A stretch of DNA of 64,000 nt from Cryphonectria parasitica EP155 (GCF_011745365.1 NW_024468913.1:2604001-2668000), one strand, 5' to 3'. Positions 34,401 to 46,857 are shown, counted from the stretch's first letter. Made by a program: numbers and translations. The notes: generated by a model not told the origin, from the sequence alone.

Positions 34401-36916
34401 AACGCGCCCTGGCCATCGGTAGCCAAAGAAAGCTGTAGTGGGCGGGAGGATTTTTCCCAAGCCATTCGCCAGGAGCTGCGCGCATCCAAGGTGGAGCCAC
34501 AGGGTGGTGATCGGCAAGGGAGGTTCGCTCGTTTGTTTCTAGGATTTTCTGTGCTTTTGTTGTTACCTGCAGCCCATGAAACGGACGGCGGCAGACGAGA
34601 GACGCTATTGGCAGATGCTGTTTTGGGGCGGATCGAGAGCCATCCAACCATCAAGCCACCAAACACCCCGGACAAGCTCCAGTAATATCACGCCCGTTTC
34701 AGAGTCCCGCGCTCGGGCCTTTCAATCCATGCCTGCACACACACCACCGAACACATATTTCTCGACCTTTTATGCTGCCACCATATCACACCTGCCAGCC
34801 AGATGGTGGTAACATTGAACATTTGGCGGGCTGTGAAGGCGGGAATCTCTTGTGTGTGCGTGCAGGGGATTGAACGTGCTCGTCATTGCGCACACTGGCA
34901 GATGTGCCACGTGTTCGCAGCAAACGAGATTGATTAGCTATATGATGATTAAATTCCCCGCAGCCATCTGAGTGGGCCATCTGGGTGGGATGCAACAACG
35001 CATTGGTGAAGCTGTTGCAGGACACAGGTTGGTTTACACAACGCAGCCCGGTCAGTAACCAACAAATGCTTTTCACAAATCGGTCGAAGAGAAAAAGGAA
35101 AGAAATGCAATCCCAAATTCTGCTATTTCAAGTATTCCTCTGTTGATACTATTAATACGCCTCATAGCTTTTTCCACGGTTGTTTCGTTTCAGCTACGGC
35201 CTTGGTTTCAATCTTCGGATGGGATTCCCAATACCCGCGATGGAACGACTAACATCTACCGAGGTCTTAATCCGTGGGGATCTCGTCAGCCATCGACTCT
35301 TCTGTGCTTTGGACCAAGTCCGCGGCGTATCTGTTGTACCGTTCATCGAATCATCACAAGACCCGTGCAGACCTCAATTCACCAGTCCTTCCTGTCCAGT
35401 CGTCTGTGGCCGAATACGACTGCATATGATGTAGGGGACTTGCCACGTCAGAGGTTTCTCTGGGTCTGGCGAGGACAAGCAGAGTCGGCAGGCAGATCAC
35501 GTTGGCCCGCAGTTCGGCACAATTTACTACGGTGGTCGACCACGTTCATTATTTCAGACGGGACAAACTTCATAGTCTGCCCGTTTATGGACTGAAGGAA
35601 CTCCATGCGGTGAGGAATGGCTCCGCATTGAGGTGAGCAGGTTTGTTTCAAAAACGAACCCGCGTCATGAGTTGGCTTGTACATGCCACGTCTTCCAATT
35701 CTTCTCAACATGGCCATGTATCACCGATTGTGAATAAGACTACGAACATTGATTAATGCCAAAGATGATAATTGCGTATCCAATCCCATATCTCCACCCT
35801 TCCTTTCCTTCCCTTGGAGCTCAGGCGTCTGCGTCACTCCTACGGCGGCCTTGTGTAGAATCTTGTTGAGCTGAACTTGGCTTGTTCGGCGTCTTTTTTG
35901 GATTGCGGGAGAGAAAATCTCTGGTTTCAAAGATGTAATTAGCAGCTGAAGCTTTCGAGCGTCTCATGATGTTTCCTCAGATGAGTTCCAGGTAGGTGTT
36001 TGATGATAGGAATTGTTGTGGCCAAGCTCTCGAGTAGCTACTTGGGCTCCAAATGATCAAGGTTGATTTATGTTCCATTCCATGGTTCTTTGGTTAAAGT
36101 TCTCGAATATACGTATACTTGCTCATATCTTTTCTTATCCCAATATGATATTTCTAATGCGTCGTCATGTATGGCTAGTTGCGAGGAGGACCTTGATTCA
36201 AGATGCTAAACTCCATGGTATGTTTCCTCCTAAACATCGTATCTAGCACAGTATGAAGGCAGGTCTTGTATTCTAAAGCCATTTTCAAAATATGCGCCAT
36301 CAGTCCCTTGGACAATGAGAGCCATGTTCCAAAAAGTACTTAATTACATGTTGATGATAGCCAATTAATTGCACCTAGGGAGTATCAAAATTCATACAAC
36401 TAACTGTATTTGCACACATCACGTGCTCCACAGCTGTTTCACTCAACCCTCTCAGAATCAATGGCATCATAAGACTGGCATTTTGATACCCTTTCAGGAT
36501 TATAATGGAGACTTTGATCCTCATGTTTTCTGATCATTAATCTTAATCGATGCTGCGCCGAACACGTATCATGCTGGGGACTAAATGTGCAGTTTAATTT
36601 GAGGACGCGGTCAGATTCAAGGCGTGCTGACAAACGCGGTCTTGAATTCGATGACAAATTCACCAAAAGGACAAGTTCATCAAAAGATGTTTACATGTCT
36701 ACGTGTAGACATCTCCGCGGAGCAATTATATGGCCGTCTTTTGAGAAGGTCGTGATCGTGTATATATGATGGAATTCTTTACAAATAGGTGCGGTGTGTA
36801 TGCGAATCATATTCCCATCTGGAGAGCTAGATCAAGCATTTTCGATACTGCACCCCCCTTGCGTCTTATGCTATCACTATATAGACTGGATTGCACACTC
36901 TATCCACACGGTCAAC
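31486..36916. other. 5.4-kb divergent intergenic region
   Basis: Between the start codons of the CRIB-motif gene and the GST gene. No supported gene in either strand. GC falls toward the right; 35.9-36.9 kb is AT-rich. A C14 tract with adjoining CCCTT repeats lies at 33812-33846. A weak minus-strand coding-like patch at 35448-35717 was not accepted. Confidence 0.45.
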
Positions 36917-37933
36917 ATGGCACCTCAGCTCACTCTATTCCACGCCCACGGCGCCTGCTCCCTGGTCCTCTGCATGCTCCTCAAATATGTCGATCTTCCA
37001 TTTAACTCCGTGCTTCTTGTGGCGGGCCCGGACGGTGGCGGTAAGTTTGCATTCCCTGCTGAAGGACGCATCGAGAACACCTTGATCATTCTGCCAAGAG
37101 GGGTGACGTTGTTCTGTCCGTCCGTTGACCAAGCTTGTTACAGAGGCCGCTGATGGCTCCTTCAACAGCGCCGAATACCGTGCTATCCACCACAGCGCAT
37201 ACGTACCGGCTCTCAAGATCACTCCAGACGGCGTAAAGGCTTCGACTAGACCCACTGATATCGCGCCGGGCGAGATCGTCATTACTGAGCTGGTAGCCAT
37301 CGCTTTCTACATCTCCAGGCTGGTGCCCGAGAGAAAGCTCATTCCAGCGTCAGGTAAGTCGTATTCCCGTCAGCCCAAGCTCACAAGATATGCCGACACA
37401 CAGCCTCGTCACGAACGAAGAGCGAAATCAATTTTCCTAGGCAAAAGAAGAACCGCAGTCGATCCAATTTGTTCATTCAGACGCACCAGACCCAGGCTGA
37501 CATATCTTTCGTAGCTGTGGGCGAGGCCCAATTCTTGCAATGGATGACATGGCTGACCGGAACATTGCACGGCCAAGGCTATGGCATGGTGTACCGACCT
37601 ACCCGTTTCGCTGCCCCGGATCTTGACGTCGTCAATGATAACATCTTGGCCGCCATCAGGGAGACCGGACGGCGCAAGGTCCTCGCGTGCTATGAGTGGA
37701 TTGAGTCGAATTTGTCGGACGATGGCCACATGATTGGTGGAGAACTATCCATCGTAGACTTCTACTTGGTGGTGTTCTATGGCTGGGGACCCAGGTCGCT
37801 GGACCTCGATATGGGGCAGTATCCGAAATATGGGAAGGTCGTCGCGAATGTATTGCAGTTGGACCATATGCGGGCGCTCGTTGAGGAGCAAGGCCAGGCC
37901 AAATGGTACGCGGGCTTGGGAGTGAAGCATTGA
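36917..37933 (+). CDS. Glutathione S-transferase, beta-class-like
   Basis: Predicted cytosolic glutathione transferase of 250 residues. Three exons: 36917-37040, 37144-37353 and 37515-37933; both introns are phase 1 with GTAAGT donors. The N-terminal thioredoxin-like domain starts LTLFHAHGACSLVLCMLLKY; the GACS motif (Cys14/Ser15) is typical of bacterial beta-class GSTs. It continues with a YVPAL strand and an EIVITELVAIAFYISRL segment in the position of the Glu/Ser glutathione-binding site. The C-terminal helical domain includes FLQWMTWLTG and the N-capping-like SIVDFYLVVFYGW block. Typical GSTs have about 200-230 residues, so this one is slightly long. The stop lies 60 bp from the PRP16 stop (convergent). 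Substrate cannot be inferred. Confidence 0.85.
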
Positions 37934-37993
37934 GGGAACATTGTTTTTCAGGCTGGGCTGGAAAAGTGCATGTTGATTCGTGCACGGCGAACC

Positions 37994-40981
37994 CTATCGA
38001 AATGCCATCCCACCACCCCTCCTCTTCACAACGGGCTTCTTGACTGCCCCTGATGTAACAATCTTCTTCTTGACGCTAGCGCCATTCGCGCTCCCGCCTG
38101 CCTGGCCTTTCTCTTCTTCGGCTAACTTCTGTTCGTGCTTCTTCTTGTCTTCGACCATCTGCGCCTCGATCTCCATCTTGCGGTTGAACTCTGTCTCAAT
38201 GACCCTCTTGTCTCTGGCTGAGTAGCCTTTTTCCTTGACCGAGTAAAACACTCCACCCAGCTCCGCCAGCCAGTGCGGATCGACGCTCGTCACGGTTGAC
38301 ATATACTCCTTTGATGTCAAGATGAGCTCGTGATAAACAACATAATCAGGGAGAAAGCCCAGGCCGTACAAGGCGCTCGTCGGGTGCAGCTGGACCGTGA
38401 CAGAAGTACGCAGATTGATGTATTCGCCGATGCCTTTGACTTTTGCAGCTTGGTGATAGTAGCCCGAACAGATGCATTTTCGGATGATGTCCCAGTCGGT
38501 ACCGCACGAGACCATGTCCATCTTCTGCATGCGCATGATGTCGAGCAGCTGGTCGCGGACTTCTTTGGCGCGGCGTAGGGATTTGGAATGCAAAAAGTGT
38601 TGCGTGCACCACCTGTCAGAAAAGCCATTGGCCTTCCACTGAGAGTAGACGTGTAGGTATGTGAGATGGTCTGATTCCGGTACGAAGAACTTCTCACGCG
38701 CCGCATCCGATTCCTCTTGTCGTTCTTTCGGTCGAAAGAACACGTTGGGAACCGACAGCATCGCAACAATCGTGAGCATCTCTTCGCTGCAACCGTACGC
38801 CTCCGACATGATGAGAAGCTTCGCCAAAGATGGATCCATGGGGAAAGCGTTCATCTTGCTGCCCAGGTCGGTGAGCTCGCCAACGTTGTCTAGCGCCCCT
38901 AGCGCCCACAGATCAAATAGCGACGTCGTAATGGTCTCTTGCGGCGGCGGGTCCATGAAGTCGAAGTCCAGCAAGTCCTTGACTCCAAGAGACTTGATCA
39001 GGAGGACGGTGTTGGCCAGGTTCGTCCTCTGGATTTCGGGGATAGTCGCGATGTACAGCTCATCTCTGTAAGCCTTTTCTGTAAAGAGCCTGTATGCCTT
39101 ACCCGGCCCAGTTCGCCCTGCACGGCCTGACCTCTGCCCAGCGTTCGCCTGCGAAATAGGTGTGATCTGCAAGGTATCCATGCCCATTCTGGGGTTGTAC
39201 ACCTTGAGCTTAGAAAACCCGGCATCAACCACGAACATGATGCCGTCAACCGTAAGACTGGTCTCTGCAATATTGGTGGCCACGATGCACTTGCGCACGC
39301 CAGGCGCTGCTCGGTCGAAAATCTTGGCTTGCAGGTCTGCAGGCATCTGACTGTAGATGGGCAGAATGCTGAGCTTTGGTGGATCCTTCAGCAGATCAAG
39401 CCGCTCTTGAATCAGCTCGCAGGTGCATTCGATGTCTTCCTGGCCGGTCATGAAGACAAGAATGTCACCCTTGCCCTGGGAGACATGTATCTGCAGCACT
39501 TGCTGGACAGCTTGATCGACGTAGTCCTCGACTGGCGACCGAGAGAACATGACATCGACTGGGAAGGTTCGGCCGGGGATGATAAACTCGGGGGCACCTC
39601 CAAAAAAGTCCGAGAATCGCTTCGAGTTCATCGTCGCAGACGTAACAATGAGCTTGAGATCCCTACGCCTCTGCAGGATCTTCTTGAAAAGGCCCATGAG
39701 AACATCCGTGTTCAACACTCTCTCGTGTGCCTCGTCCATGATGACGCACGAGTAGCGATCCAGATCCGGCTCGTTAAGCGATTCTCGCAGGAGAATGCCG
39801 TCAGTCATATACTTGATGACGGTCTTTTCGCTTGTACAGTCCTCGAAACGGATCGCATACCCAACGGTACTCCCCAGCTCGCATTCCATCTCTTCACTGA
39901 CACGCTTGGCAACGCTCATTGCAGCCACCCGCCTGGGCTGAGTACAGGCAATGTTCCCTCGGTTGCCATAGCCATCCTCGTATAGAAACTGCGTAAGCTG
40001 AGTTGTCTTCCCGGAACCCGTCTCACCGACGACAATGATTACTTGGTTGTCCCTGATGACACGGAGAAGATCTTCTCGAACTGCGAATGCCGGCAAGAAC
40101 TCTCGCTGCTCCCTCAACGTCTTGCTCTGACTGAAGTTGCTCGCGCCGGCGTTCTTCTTCATGACCTCGCTGAACTTGTGTGATTGGGGTTCAGCCTTGA
40201 CTTCGTCTTCTTTCGCGACCGGGAGCGCGCTGTCCGTATCGTCCTCGTTCTTAACACCCATCACGTTGCCTAATGTTGTACCAGCGAGGCTTGTCGCCTC
40301 CTGTGCTTGCTTCTGCCTCTCGCGCTGTTGCCTCCGCTCCTTTACAACCCTGCTTCCCTTGCGGCTGAACACGGCCATATCGCTCTGGGCGTCCCGCACC
40401 GCAGGCACCGGATCCAGCTGCTTGGTGAAGATGGTCCGTCCGTCCAGGAAGGGCGGCCTGAGCTCATGCACGAGCAAATGCACCCGCATGGAATCCTCGT
40501 CATCCTCGAACTCCTGGCCGCGCCTCTGCGCCACACCAGAGCTCAGCATGCGATTCGTCTCCCACGCATCGATGTCCTTCTGCTTCTGCACCTGCTTTTG
40601 GCTCTGCCGATCGAACCGGCCAACCCGCTTCTCAACCATGGCGCGTTCCTGCTCTTGGCTCTCGACCCAGCTGCTGTCGTAGGCGCCGAAGGGGTTGTGT
40701 GCCTCGTCGCCCATGGCGTGGCCCAGCTCATCGCCAGCGTACCAGTCGCGGTCAAGCGCTGTGTCGTCTTCATCTTGTGGGTGGACTTCGTCGTCCTTGG
40801 GCGGTGGCTCGGGGGTGGAGAGGCTGTTGTTGTTACCTCGGGGTGTTGACCGCCCGGATGAGAAGCGTCCGTTCGCGTGAGGAGGGCCGTTCTTTCGGTT
40901 GGGGACGTCGCCCCAGCGGTCATCAGATCGTAAGGGGTTGAAATTCAGCCTCCGCCGCTTGGAGTCTCTATCACGATCCAT
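37994..40981 (-). CDS. PRP16: DEAH-box pre-mRNA-splicing ATPase Prp16 (DHX38)
   Basis: Spliceosomal RNA-dependent ATPase that remodels the complex after the first transesterification step of splicing. Single exon, 995 residues. The N-terminal ~300 residues are charged and disordered and contain the family segment [22 protein letters not shown]. Helicase motifs follow in order: GETGSGKTT (Walker A, about 319-327), [12 protein letters not shown] (416-419), SAT (about 447-449), [24 protein letters not shown] and [12 protein letters not shown]. The winged-helix, ratchet and OB-fold C-terminal regions are present ([44 protein letters not shown]). The start ATG at 40981 gives [14 protein letters not shown]. 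It shares a 532-bp divergent promoter region with PWP1. Confidence 0.97.
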   Translation of the reverse strand: MDRDRDSKRRRLNFNPLRSDDRWGDVPNRKNGPPHANGRFSSGRSTPRGNNNSLSTPEPPPKDDEVHPQDEDDTALDRDWYAGDELGHAMGDEAHNPFGAYDSSWVESQEQERAMVEKRVGRFDRQSQKQVQKQKDIDAWETNRMLSSGVAQRRGQEFEDDEDSMRVHLLVHELRPPFLDGRTIFTKQLDPVPAVRDAQSDMAVFSRKGSRVVKERRQQRERQKQAQEATSLAGTTLGNVMGVKNEDDTDSALPVAKEDEVKAEPQSHKFSEVMKKNAGASNFSQSKTLREQREFLPAFAVREDLLRVIRDNQVIIVVGETGSGKTTQLTQFLYEDGYGNRGNIACTQPRRVAAMSVAKRVSEEMECELGSTVGYAIRFEDCTSEKTVIKYMTDGILLRESLNEPDLDRYSCVIMDEAHERVLNTDVLMGLFKKILQRRRDLKLIVTSATMNSKRFSDFFGGAPEFIIPGRTFPVDVMFSRSPVEDYVDQAVQQVLQIHVSQGKGDILVFMTGQEDIECTCELIQERLDLLKDPPKLSILPIYSQMPADLQAKIFDRAAPGVRKCIVATNIAETSLTVDGIMFVVDAGFSKLKVYNPRMGMDTLQITPISQANAGQRSGRAGRTGPGKAYRLFTEKAYRDELYIATIPEIQRTNLANTVLLIKSLGVKDLLDFDFMDPPPQETITTSLFDLWALGALDNVGELTDLGSKMNAFPMDPSLAKLLIMSEAYGCSEEMLTIVAMLSVPNVFFRPKERQEESDAAREKFFVPESDHLTYLHVYSQWKANGFSDRWCTQHFLHSKSLRRAKEVRDQLLDIMRMQKMDMVSCGTDWDIIRKCICSGYYHQAAKVKGIGEYINLRTSVTVQLHPTSALYGLGFLPDYVVYHELILTSKEYMSTVTSVDPHWLAELGGVFYSVKEKGYSARDKRVIETEFNRKMEIEAQMVEDKKKHEQKLAEEEKGQAGGSANGASVKKKIVTSGAVKKPVVKRRGGGMAFR

Positions 40982-41513
40982 GGCTGTTGTGTTGCGGAGG
41001 ATCTCTTAAAAGAGTGATGATAGTTGATGAGGATTCGTGGCGTGAATTTGGAGCCTACCGATGTTGTAATAACATTTGGCACCGCCGCTCGACCGCCTGA
41101 AGCTTTCGCTACGGCTACCGTCAAATACTCGATAGATTTCTCGCACCACGAACACAAGTGGACTGATCAATTACGCAAAATCATCTACTCTGAGATCATT
41201 CAATAATTAAATCCTGCTCTCATCAAGAACAAAAGGAAAAAGTAAGTTGAGAGGTGTGAGGGCAAGATTCTACCAGCTTAACCGTAGTACGCAATAAGTA
41301 CGTACTAGGTACATAGACGTGGGGTCACTAGGCCTATGTCTACTGCTTTAATGCTTTACAGTAGTAGGTTCCGCTGCGTTCTTATCTTATCGGAGATTTG
41401 GAGGGACTTCAACTTTTTTTTTTTGGCCCTGAATTTCCTTCCCCAAGGCTTTTCGCAACCTTCATCCCCTGCACTCGTTTGAGATTCAGCAAACTTGTGC
41501 TTCCTACGCCATA
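40982..41513. promoter_or_regulatory. Divergent promoter region PRP16/PWP1
   Basis: 532 bp between two start codons, so it presumably carries both promoters. A T-rich run (41415-41424) precedes the PWP1 start. No specific element was identified. Confidence 0.5.
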
Positions 41514-43180
41514 ATGTCGTCTATGATCACGACTGCTGCCTGGGTGCCGCGAGGTTTCGCGGCTCCCTTCCCCCAGAAATATAATTTCGACGAGGAAGAG
41601 TTCGAGCGCATCGCGTCGTTGGCGAAGCTAAAGTTGGACGATGCCAATGATGACCTGGAAGAGGCCCAAGCAAAGGATGGCGAGGGAGCATCTGACAAGG
41701 AGGGGTCCAAGAAGGCGTCCGAAGACGCCAAGAACGAGTATGGCCTGACGCTTCGCCTTCACCCAGAAGAGTATTGTGCTGACCGCGTTGCAGTATTGAA
41801 ATCGACGACGACTTGAAAGAGTACGACCTTGAGCACTACGACGACGACCCGGAGGAGGACATCGAGGTCGCACAGAGCATGGGCATGTTTGGCAACGTCA
41901 AATCGTTGGCATACTACGACAACAACAAGGATGACCCGTACATCACTATACCAGACGAAGAGGATGAGAACGAGGAGCGGGAGGACTTGCAAATTCTTGC
42001 AACAGATAACTTGATGCTGGCAGCCAAGGTTGAGGACGAGCTGGCACACCTCGAGGTCTACGTGTACGAGGACGAAGCCGACAATCTCTACGTACACCAC
42101 GACATCATGCTTCCTGCGATACCCCTCTGCGTCGAGTGGCTGGACATCGCCTGTGGCAGGTCAAGCGTCGACAAGGACGCGGCAGCAAACTTCGTCGCGA
42201 TTGGCACGATGGACCCGGATATTGAGCTGTGGGACCTCGACACGGTGGACTGCATGTACCCAAACGCCATACTGGGTCAGGGAGGTAACCCCGAGGATGA
42301 GAAGAAGAAGAAGAAGAAGAAGAAGTCCAAGAGGGCAAACGACGAATACCATGTGGACGCAGTTCTGTCACTGGCGGCCAACCGAAAACACAGAAACTTA
42401 TTGGCCTCAGCTTCGGCCGACAAGACGGTCAAGCTATGGGATCTAAACACTGCCAAGTGCGCCAAGTCATACAGCTACCACACCGACAAGGTCTGCTCGT
42501 TAGCATGGCACTCGGTAGAGTCGACAGTTCTTCTAAGCGGTAGTTATGATCGGACGATTGTCGCCGCCGACATGCGAGCACCAGATGCAAAGCCATCAAG
42601 ATGGGGCGTGGAGAGTGATGTCGAGAACGTGCGGTGGGATCCTCACAACCCCAATTTCTTCTTCGTTTCTACCGAGAACGGAGTCATTCACTACTACGAT
42701 GTGAGGAACGCGCCTTCAGACCCAGCTAAGAGCAAGGCTGTGTGGACACTGCAAGCGCATGACCAGTCTGTCTCTTCTTTTGACCTCAACAGTGTGATCC
42801 CTGGCTTCATGGCAACGGGGTCTACAGACAAGACGGTCAAGCTGTGGAATATTCAACAAACTGGCCCCGCACTGGTGGTGTCACGGGATCTGGATGTGGG
42901 CAAGGTCTTCTCGACTACTTTCGGGCCAGACGCTGAGGTCGCCTTCAGATTGGCAGTGGCTGGTAGCAAGGGAAGGATGCACGTTTGGGACACCAGCACA
43001 AATGCCACTGTTCGCCGCGCTTTCGCAGGAAAGATGCCTGCTGCCGAGGCCGACGAGGATGTCAAGGAGAGGCTTGTTGGAATCGCTGATGACGAGAGCG
43101 AGTCTGATGAGGACGAGGGGGCAGAAGAAGAAGACTCTGACGATGGCGGGGATGAGGACGAATCCATGGAAGAAGAATAA
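41514..43180 (+). CDS. PWP1: Periodic tryptophan protein 1 (Pwp1), WD40 ribosome-biogenesis factor
   Basis: Nucleolar WD40 protein needed for large-subunit pre-rRNA processing. Two exons, 41514-41737 and 41794-43180, across a 56-nt intron (GTATGG donor, GCTGAC branch site, TTGCAG acceptor). The junction restores ...KND-IEIDDDLKEYDLEHYDDD, the conserved family block. Product 536 residues. The N-terminus (MITTAAWVPRGFAA) is the family signature. WD repeats include VEWLDIACG, IELWDLDTVD, LASASADKTVKLWDL, LLSGSYDRTIVAADM, MATGSTDKTVKLWNI and GRMHVWDTS. A Lys run (KKKKKKKK) interrupts the second and third blades, and the C-terminus is a long acidic tail. Internally consistent and full length. Confidence 0.95.
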
Positions 43181-43348
43181 ACATGACGAGTGCAGTTCCT
43201 TTTGACGGTCTCTGTGTGGACTAGACTACAGGATATCACATCATGATAATGCAGTCAATTCACCCATTCCAGCTACGTATGCGTTTCTTTTTGCTGTTGT
43301 CTCCTCGTTCTTATCTTGCCGTTTTGGTCCTGAAATGCGACTACCCAC

Positions 43349-43823
43349 TCAGTGTCGGACTTCGAAGGCTCTTTCACCTTCTACAACATCTCGGTGCTCA
43401 TGGTCTACCTTCTTCACAGTGGCATGGGAAGGGCCCCTGTTCAGATCTTTGAGAAACTCGGCAATCTTTCTCAAATCACCTTGTGCCTCTCCCTCAACCT
43501 AAAGCCAATGTCAGGATATGCTAATTCAGCCTTTGGAATGTTTGCATGACTTACTTTCTCATCAGGTGTATTGCGCACCCAGCCTGTGATATCTCTGGCT
43601 GTTGCATGCTTCCTAGCAAAGTACCTGATACAAATATTGTCAGAGAGAGCTTGCAATATGCATGATATGAACTAACCTACCTATACCCAACGCCTTTTCC
43701 CAGGAAGAACATGTAAGTGTGAGGCAATCTAGGGATGCATTAATGGGCAGGGTGTTTACCTTGGACTGACCCCTCCACAGTGTAGTGAATCCTCTTTTGA
43801 GATGTGCTGCCTGAATCCTCCAT
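43349..43823 (-). CDS. Acylphosphatase, four exons including a 13-nt microexon
   Basis: Small cytosolic enzyme that hydrolyses acyl phosphates to carboxylate and phosphate. Exons 43823-43760, 43693-43681, 43624-43555 and 43498-43349 give 98 residues, the normal family length. Splice phases agree at all three joins. The signature VQGVGYRYFARKHA spans exons 1 to 3; it contains the catalytic Arg (GYR) and phosphate loop. ITGWVRNTPDEKVEGEAQG follows, with the catalytic Asn (GWVRN) and the second family signature. The protein ends FEVRH. Exon 2 is only 13 nt (encoding part of GVGYR); skipping it would remove the catalytic Arg and shift the frame. Introns are 66, 56 and 56 nt. No single open frame longer than a fragment covers the gene, so simple ORF calling misses it. 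It shares a 309-bp divergent promoter with the Tls1-like gene. Confidence 0.93.
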
Positions 43824-44132
43824 GGTATTGATTGGTATTGTGAATTGATTTCTTCTTGGGGAGTTGTTTCAGGTTGTGATTTGTTCAACTGTGTATAACT
43901 TCGCCTCTGACAGTGACAAAGCCCAAAGCATTGATGTCACTGGAGACTAGGGTTAGTCCTGCTGCTTGCGCTAAAGTACATAGTACTAGTACTATAGCAA
44001 CTTCGCGATAAGATAAGGATCTCGCTTACTTCACCCCCCAGTCTCGATGGAATCAGCCCCTACTTCCTTACTTCCCAAAGAAAATCACCTCTAGTCATCA
44101 TCAAGAACCTCGCCTACTTATCGCCATTCGAT
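43824..44132. promoter_or_regulatory. Divergent promoter region acylphosphatase/Tls1-like gene
   Basis: 309 bp between two start codons. No defined element recognised. Confidence 0.45.
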
Positions 44133-45378
44133 ATGGAGGAACCCACATCCGTTGATACAAATCCATCGCAGGTCGTCTTCCGACCAAGCAAGAAGCGCAA
44201 GCACTTCAGGCACCGCCCGGAAGAGAACGATGGGGCCACGACCGGTGATGCAACCAGCCAAAACGTTGCACCTCATGCATCAACGGAGGACGGCGAAGCT
44301 ACTACCCGCGATAACAATGGCAGCGATGAAGAAACCAAAGAAGCAAATGCTTTATCAGTCGCTGAAGCCCTGCGCCTACGAAACGCGCGCAAGTCCAGAC
44401 TTAAGGGTGTCGAGTTTCGGCCGGAGGCTGCGGCCAAGGAGGAAGCAAAGGCCGAGCTGGGCCTGGTTCCCGATGAAGACGGCGAGGCTGTGGAGCTGGG
44501 CGTGTCAAGGCGCTTTGCACCGCAGGTCGGGTTGGTCGGCGAGCTCGTGAACAAGCATATGTAGGTTTTCCCCATTGCACCCGACACACTTGCCCCGGAC
44601 AAAGACTGACCCAGGAAGGGAGGAATATATAGAATCCGAGTTGGCTAGACGGTATGCTGCGGATAAGGACGTCGAAGCAACTACGTCGCAACAGCCCGGC
44701 TCGTCGAGCGCAGAGGTGGCAGCCGGGACCGATCCGCTGAAGAGGATGGGAGAACAGCCGGCGATGAAAGGGCGGTTACACGAGGTTGATCTGGGCGAAG
44801 AAGCCCGCTTGCGTAATGCCGCCATGACCGAGAAGGCGCGGAGGCGACTTGCCGGAGAGGATCTCGACGACGAATCCGAGGACTCTCGAAAACATGGCAG
44901 GCTCGGCAAGGACGGAAAGCCGTGGCGTGGCCGCAAAAGGCGCGCCAGTGACGACATCAAGCGAGATCAGATGGTGGAAGCACTCATGTCGGAGAACAAA
45001 CGTGAGTTGACCCTTCTCCTTTTCACATGTTCCTGACGCAGGGTTCAGGCGGGATCCCCAAAGAAAAGGGGGAAAAGAGACTAACATCCTGACGCAGTGG
45101 ACGTGTACGATGTTACAGCCCAAGCAGACACGGGAGCTGGGGCTGGCGCTGACGAAGCTGCGGATGAGAAGATCGCGGCCAACTTTCGGCGCGAATTTCT
45201 GGATGCTATGGCTCTCAGAAGAGCTCAACGAAGAAGGCATCCGGCTCCGCCACCGAAACCTGGAGCGAAGCAGGAGGAGATTCTCAGAGGGCCGAAGCTC
45301 GGCGGCAGTCGCAATGCCAGAGCCGCCATGCGGGACATATTACTGTCTCAACAGGAGGAGAAAAAGAAGAGGCGATGA
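44133..45378 (+). CDS. Tls1/HCA59 (C9orf78) family spliceosome-associated protein
   Basis: Predicted nuclear protein of the Tls1/C9orf78 family, which binds spliceosomal helicase Brr2 and influences splicing of a subset of transcripts (S. pombe Tls1 also affects telomere silencing). Three exons: 44133-44560, 44619-45001 and 45098-45378; 363 residues. The family core is visible: ALSVAEALRLRNARKSRLKGVEF near residue 72, GVSRRFAPQVGLVGELVNKHM at the first junction, then YIESELARRYA and a Lys/Arg-rich region ending in RNARAAMRDILLSQQEEKKKRR. The first acceptor was placed at AAG 44618 because only that site keeps HM-EEYIESEL in frame; the nearer CAG at 44614 shifts it. Charged and mostly disordered. 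Confidence 0.88.
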
Positions 45379-46593
45379 AGTACTCACGCAGTTGGCACGT
45401 TGTAGAAGCGTCAGTCGCCACGGCTACCGGCACTGCTGTTTCCCGGACCTCTAGCGCGGGCCCCCGCCGATATCCCGATTCTTTCGGTGGCCCCCAAACG
45501 ACAATCCGCCTCGATGCCTGCATCCCTACTTTTATTCAATTTGTACATGTCTTTGGGTGGGTTGCAGGCATTTATAAACACACATAAGAGCTGATGTGAG
45601 GAAGGGAAAGTGGGACCGCCCTGGCCAAAAAGGAGCGCATACAGGAATTGCCGGACCTAATCCAGTCAGCAGTCGAGTATTCAACTCAGACTTTTAGCAT
45701 TATAACACCACAAAATTGGAAATACAAGAGCTCATACTCATTATTTGAATACCGAAGAGTCCTTCAGAAGTTTCTTGGGGAACCTCGCGAATTTTCGTTG
45801 CTGAGATATGTTGTCGAGGTCTATCCGAGCCCTCTCTATTTTGGCCAAGGCGCCCGTGGAAATGACAGACAGCCTATTCAGCCTCAAAAGCAAAGTTCAC
45901 CGACGGCCAGGACAAACAGCAGAAGTTGGAGACCGTACCGGGCGGGGCAGCTTCTTCCTCCCAACAACTAGGGTACTCTCCAGTGCCTCCGACGGCGTAC
46001 CAGGACTAGAGCTACAAGTATTCCGGCTACGGGTTGCATGCAATGCAGGCGAGCGAGCCTGCTTCCGAGGCGGCGAATACAGCCGTGGAGAGGCCGAGGG
46101 GTGAGCTGCCTGGCTGATGACGGGCGGTGACGACGGGAGCACGGAATGAAGTAAAGGCATTACTTGATCCAGGTCACTCAGGCGCCTCTATGCGTAACAT
46201 TCAGTCACCCTACATGCTTAGTTAAAGGGGGGAGAGCACAATTGCCGGGGCGCGCACAGTCGTCCACAGAGTTACGTGACAAATATCGATGGTTTGCTAC
46301 GCTTGGGACCGGCCGTCAAGACAGTCAAACCATCGACAGCAAGTGATGTGTGCCTTCTAAACAACAACAGGATATGTCCTATCGGCGACTGGAGTGATCT
46401 GTGGTTTTCAGCAGATTTCTGGCGAGCTCAATCGAGAGGCAAACTTTCAAATGGACCACACAAGATAAACAAGAGAGAGAGAGAGAGAGAGACCCCTGTG
46501 CGCCCTGGGCCCACGTCGTTGGCCTTGCCTCAACAACCAAGTACTAGGATTTTGACTTCCTCTTTCTTTCTCCAATGTTTACAAAAACCTCAG
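45379..46593. other. Intergenic region
   Basis: 1.2 kb with no supported gene. A GA-repeat stretch lies at 46471-46490. The open frame leading into the next gene extends upstream from 46594 but shows no conserved character. Confidence 0.5.
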
Positions 46594-46857
46594 ATGTGTC
46601 ATCTCAAGACATACCCGGTATACTGTTATAGCTGCTGGAAGACGGGCAGATGGAAACACAAACACGACATCCTGGTCTCGGAAAGGATCGAACACGTCTT
46701 CTGTAGCAGGATCGAGTTTGCCTGTGAGGTGTGGGAAGAGCGGAAGCCGCAGATGACGGAGGACTTCCTCAGGTGTCGCGACAGGCTGCCGCATGATTGG
46801 AATGAGGGGGGCGTCTTCTTGGGCGAGAATGAGGGTGAGGGTGAGGGAGGTGGTAGT

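Noticed and set aside
33664..34685. Plus-strand frames of 140-165 codons
   Set aside because: Overlap one another in different registers, include homopolymer-encoded runs and lack conserved features.
35448..35930. Two minus-strand frames with some protein-like stretches
   Set aside because: No family recognised, no consistent splice join between them and a stop separates them; too weak to annotate.
46276..46593. Upstream extension of the small Cys-containing protein
   Set aside because: Contains RERERE from a GA repeat and nothing conserved; the MC start at 46594 fits a known pattern of small fungal proteins.
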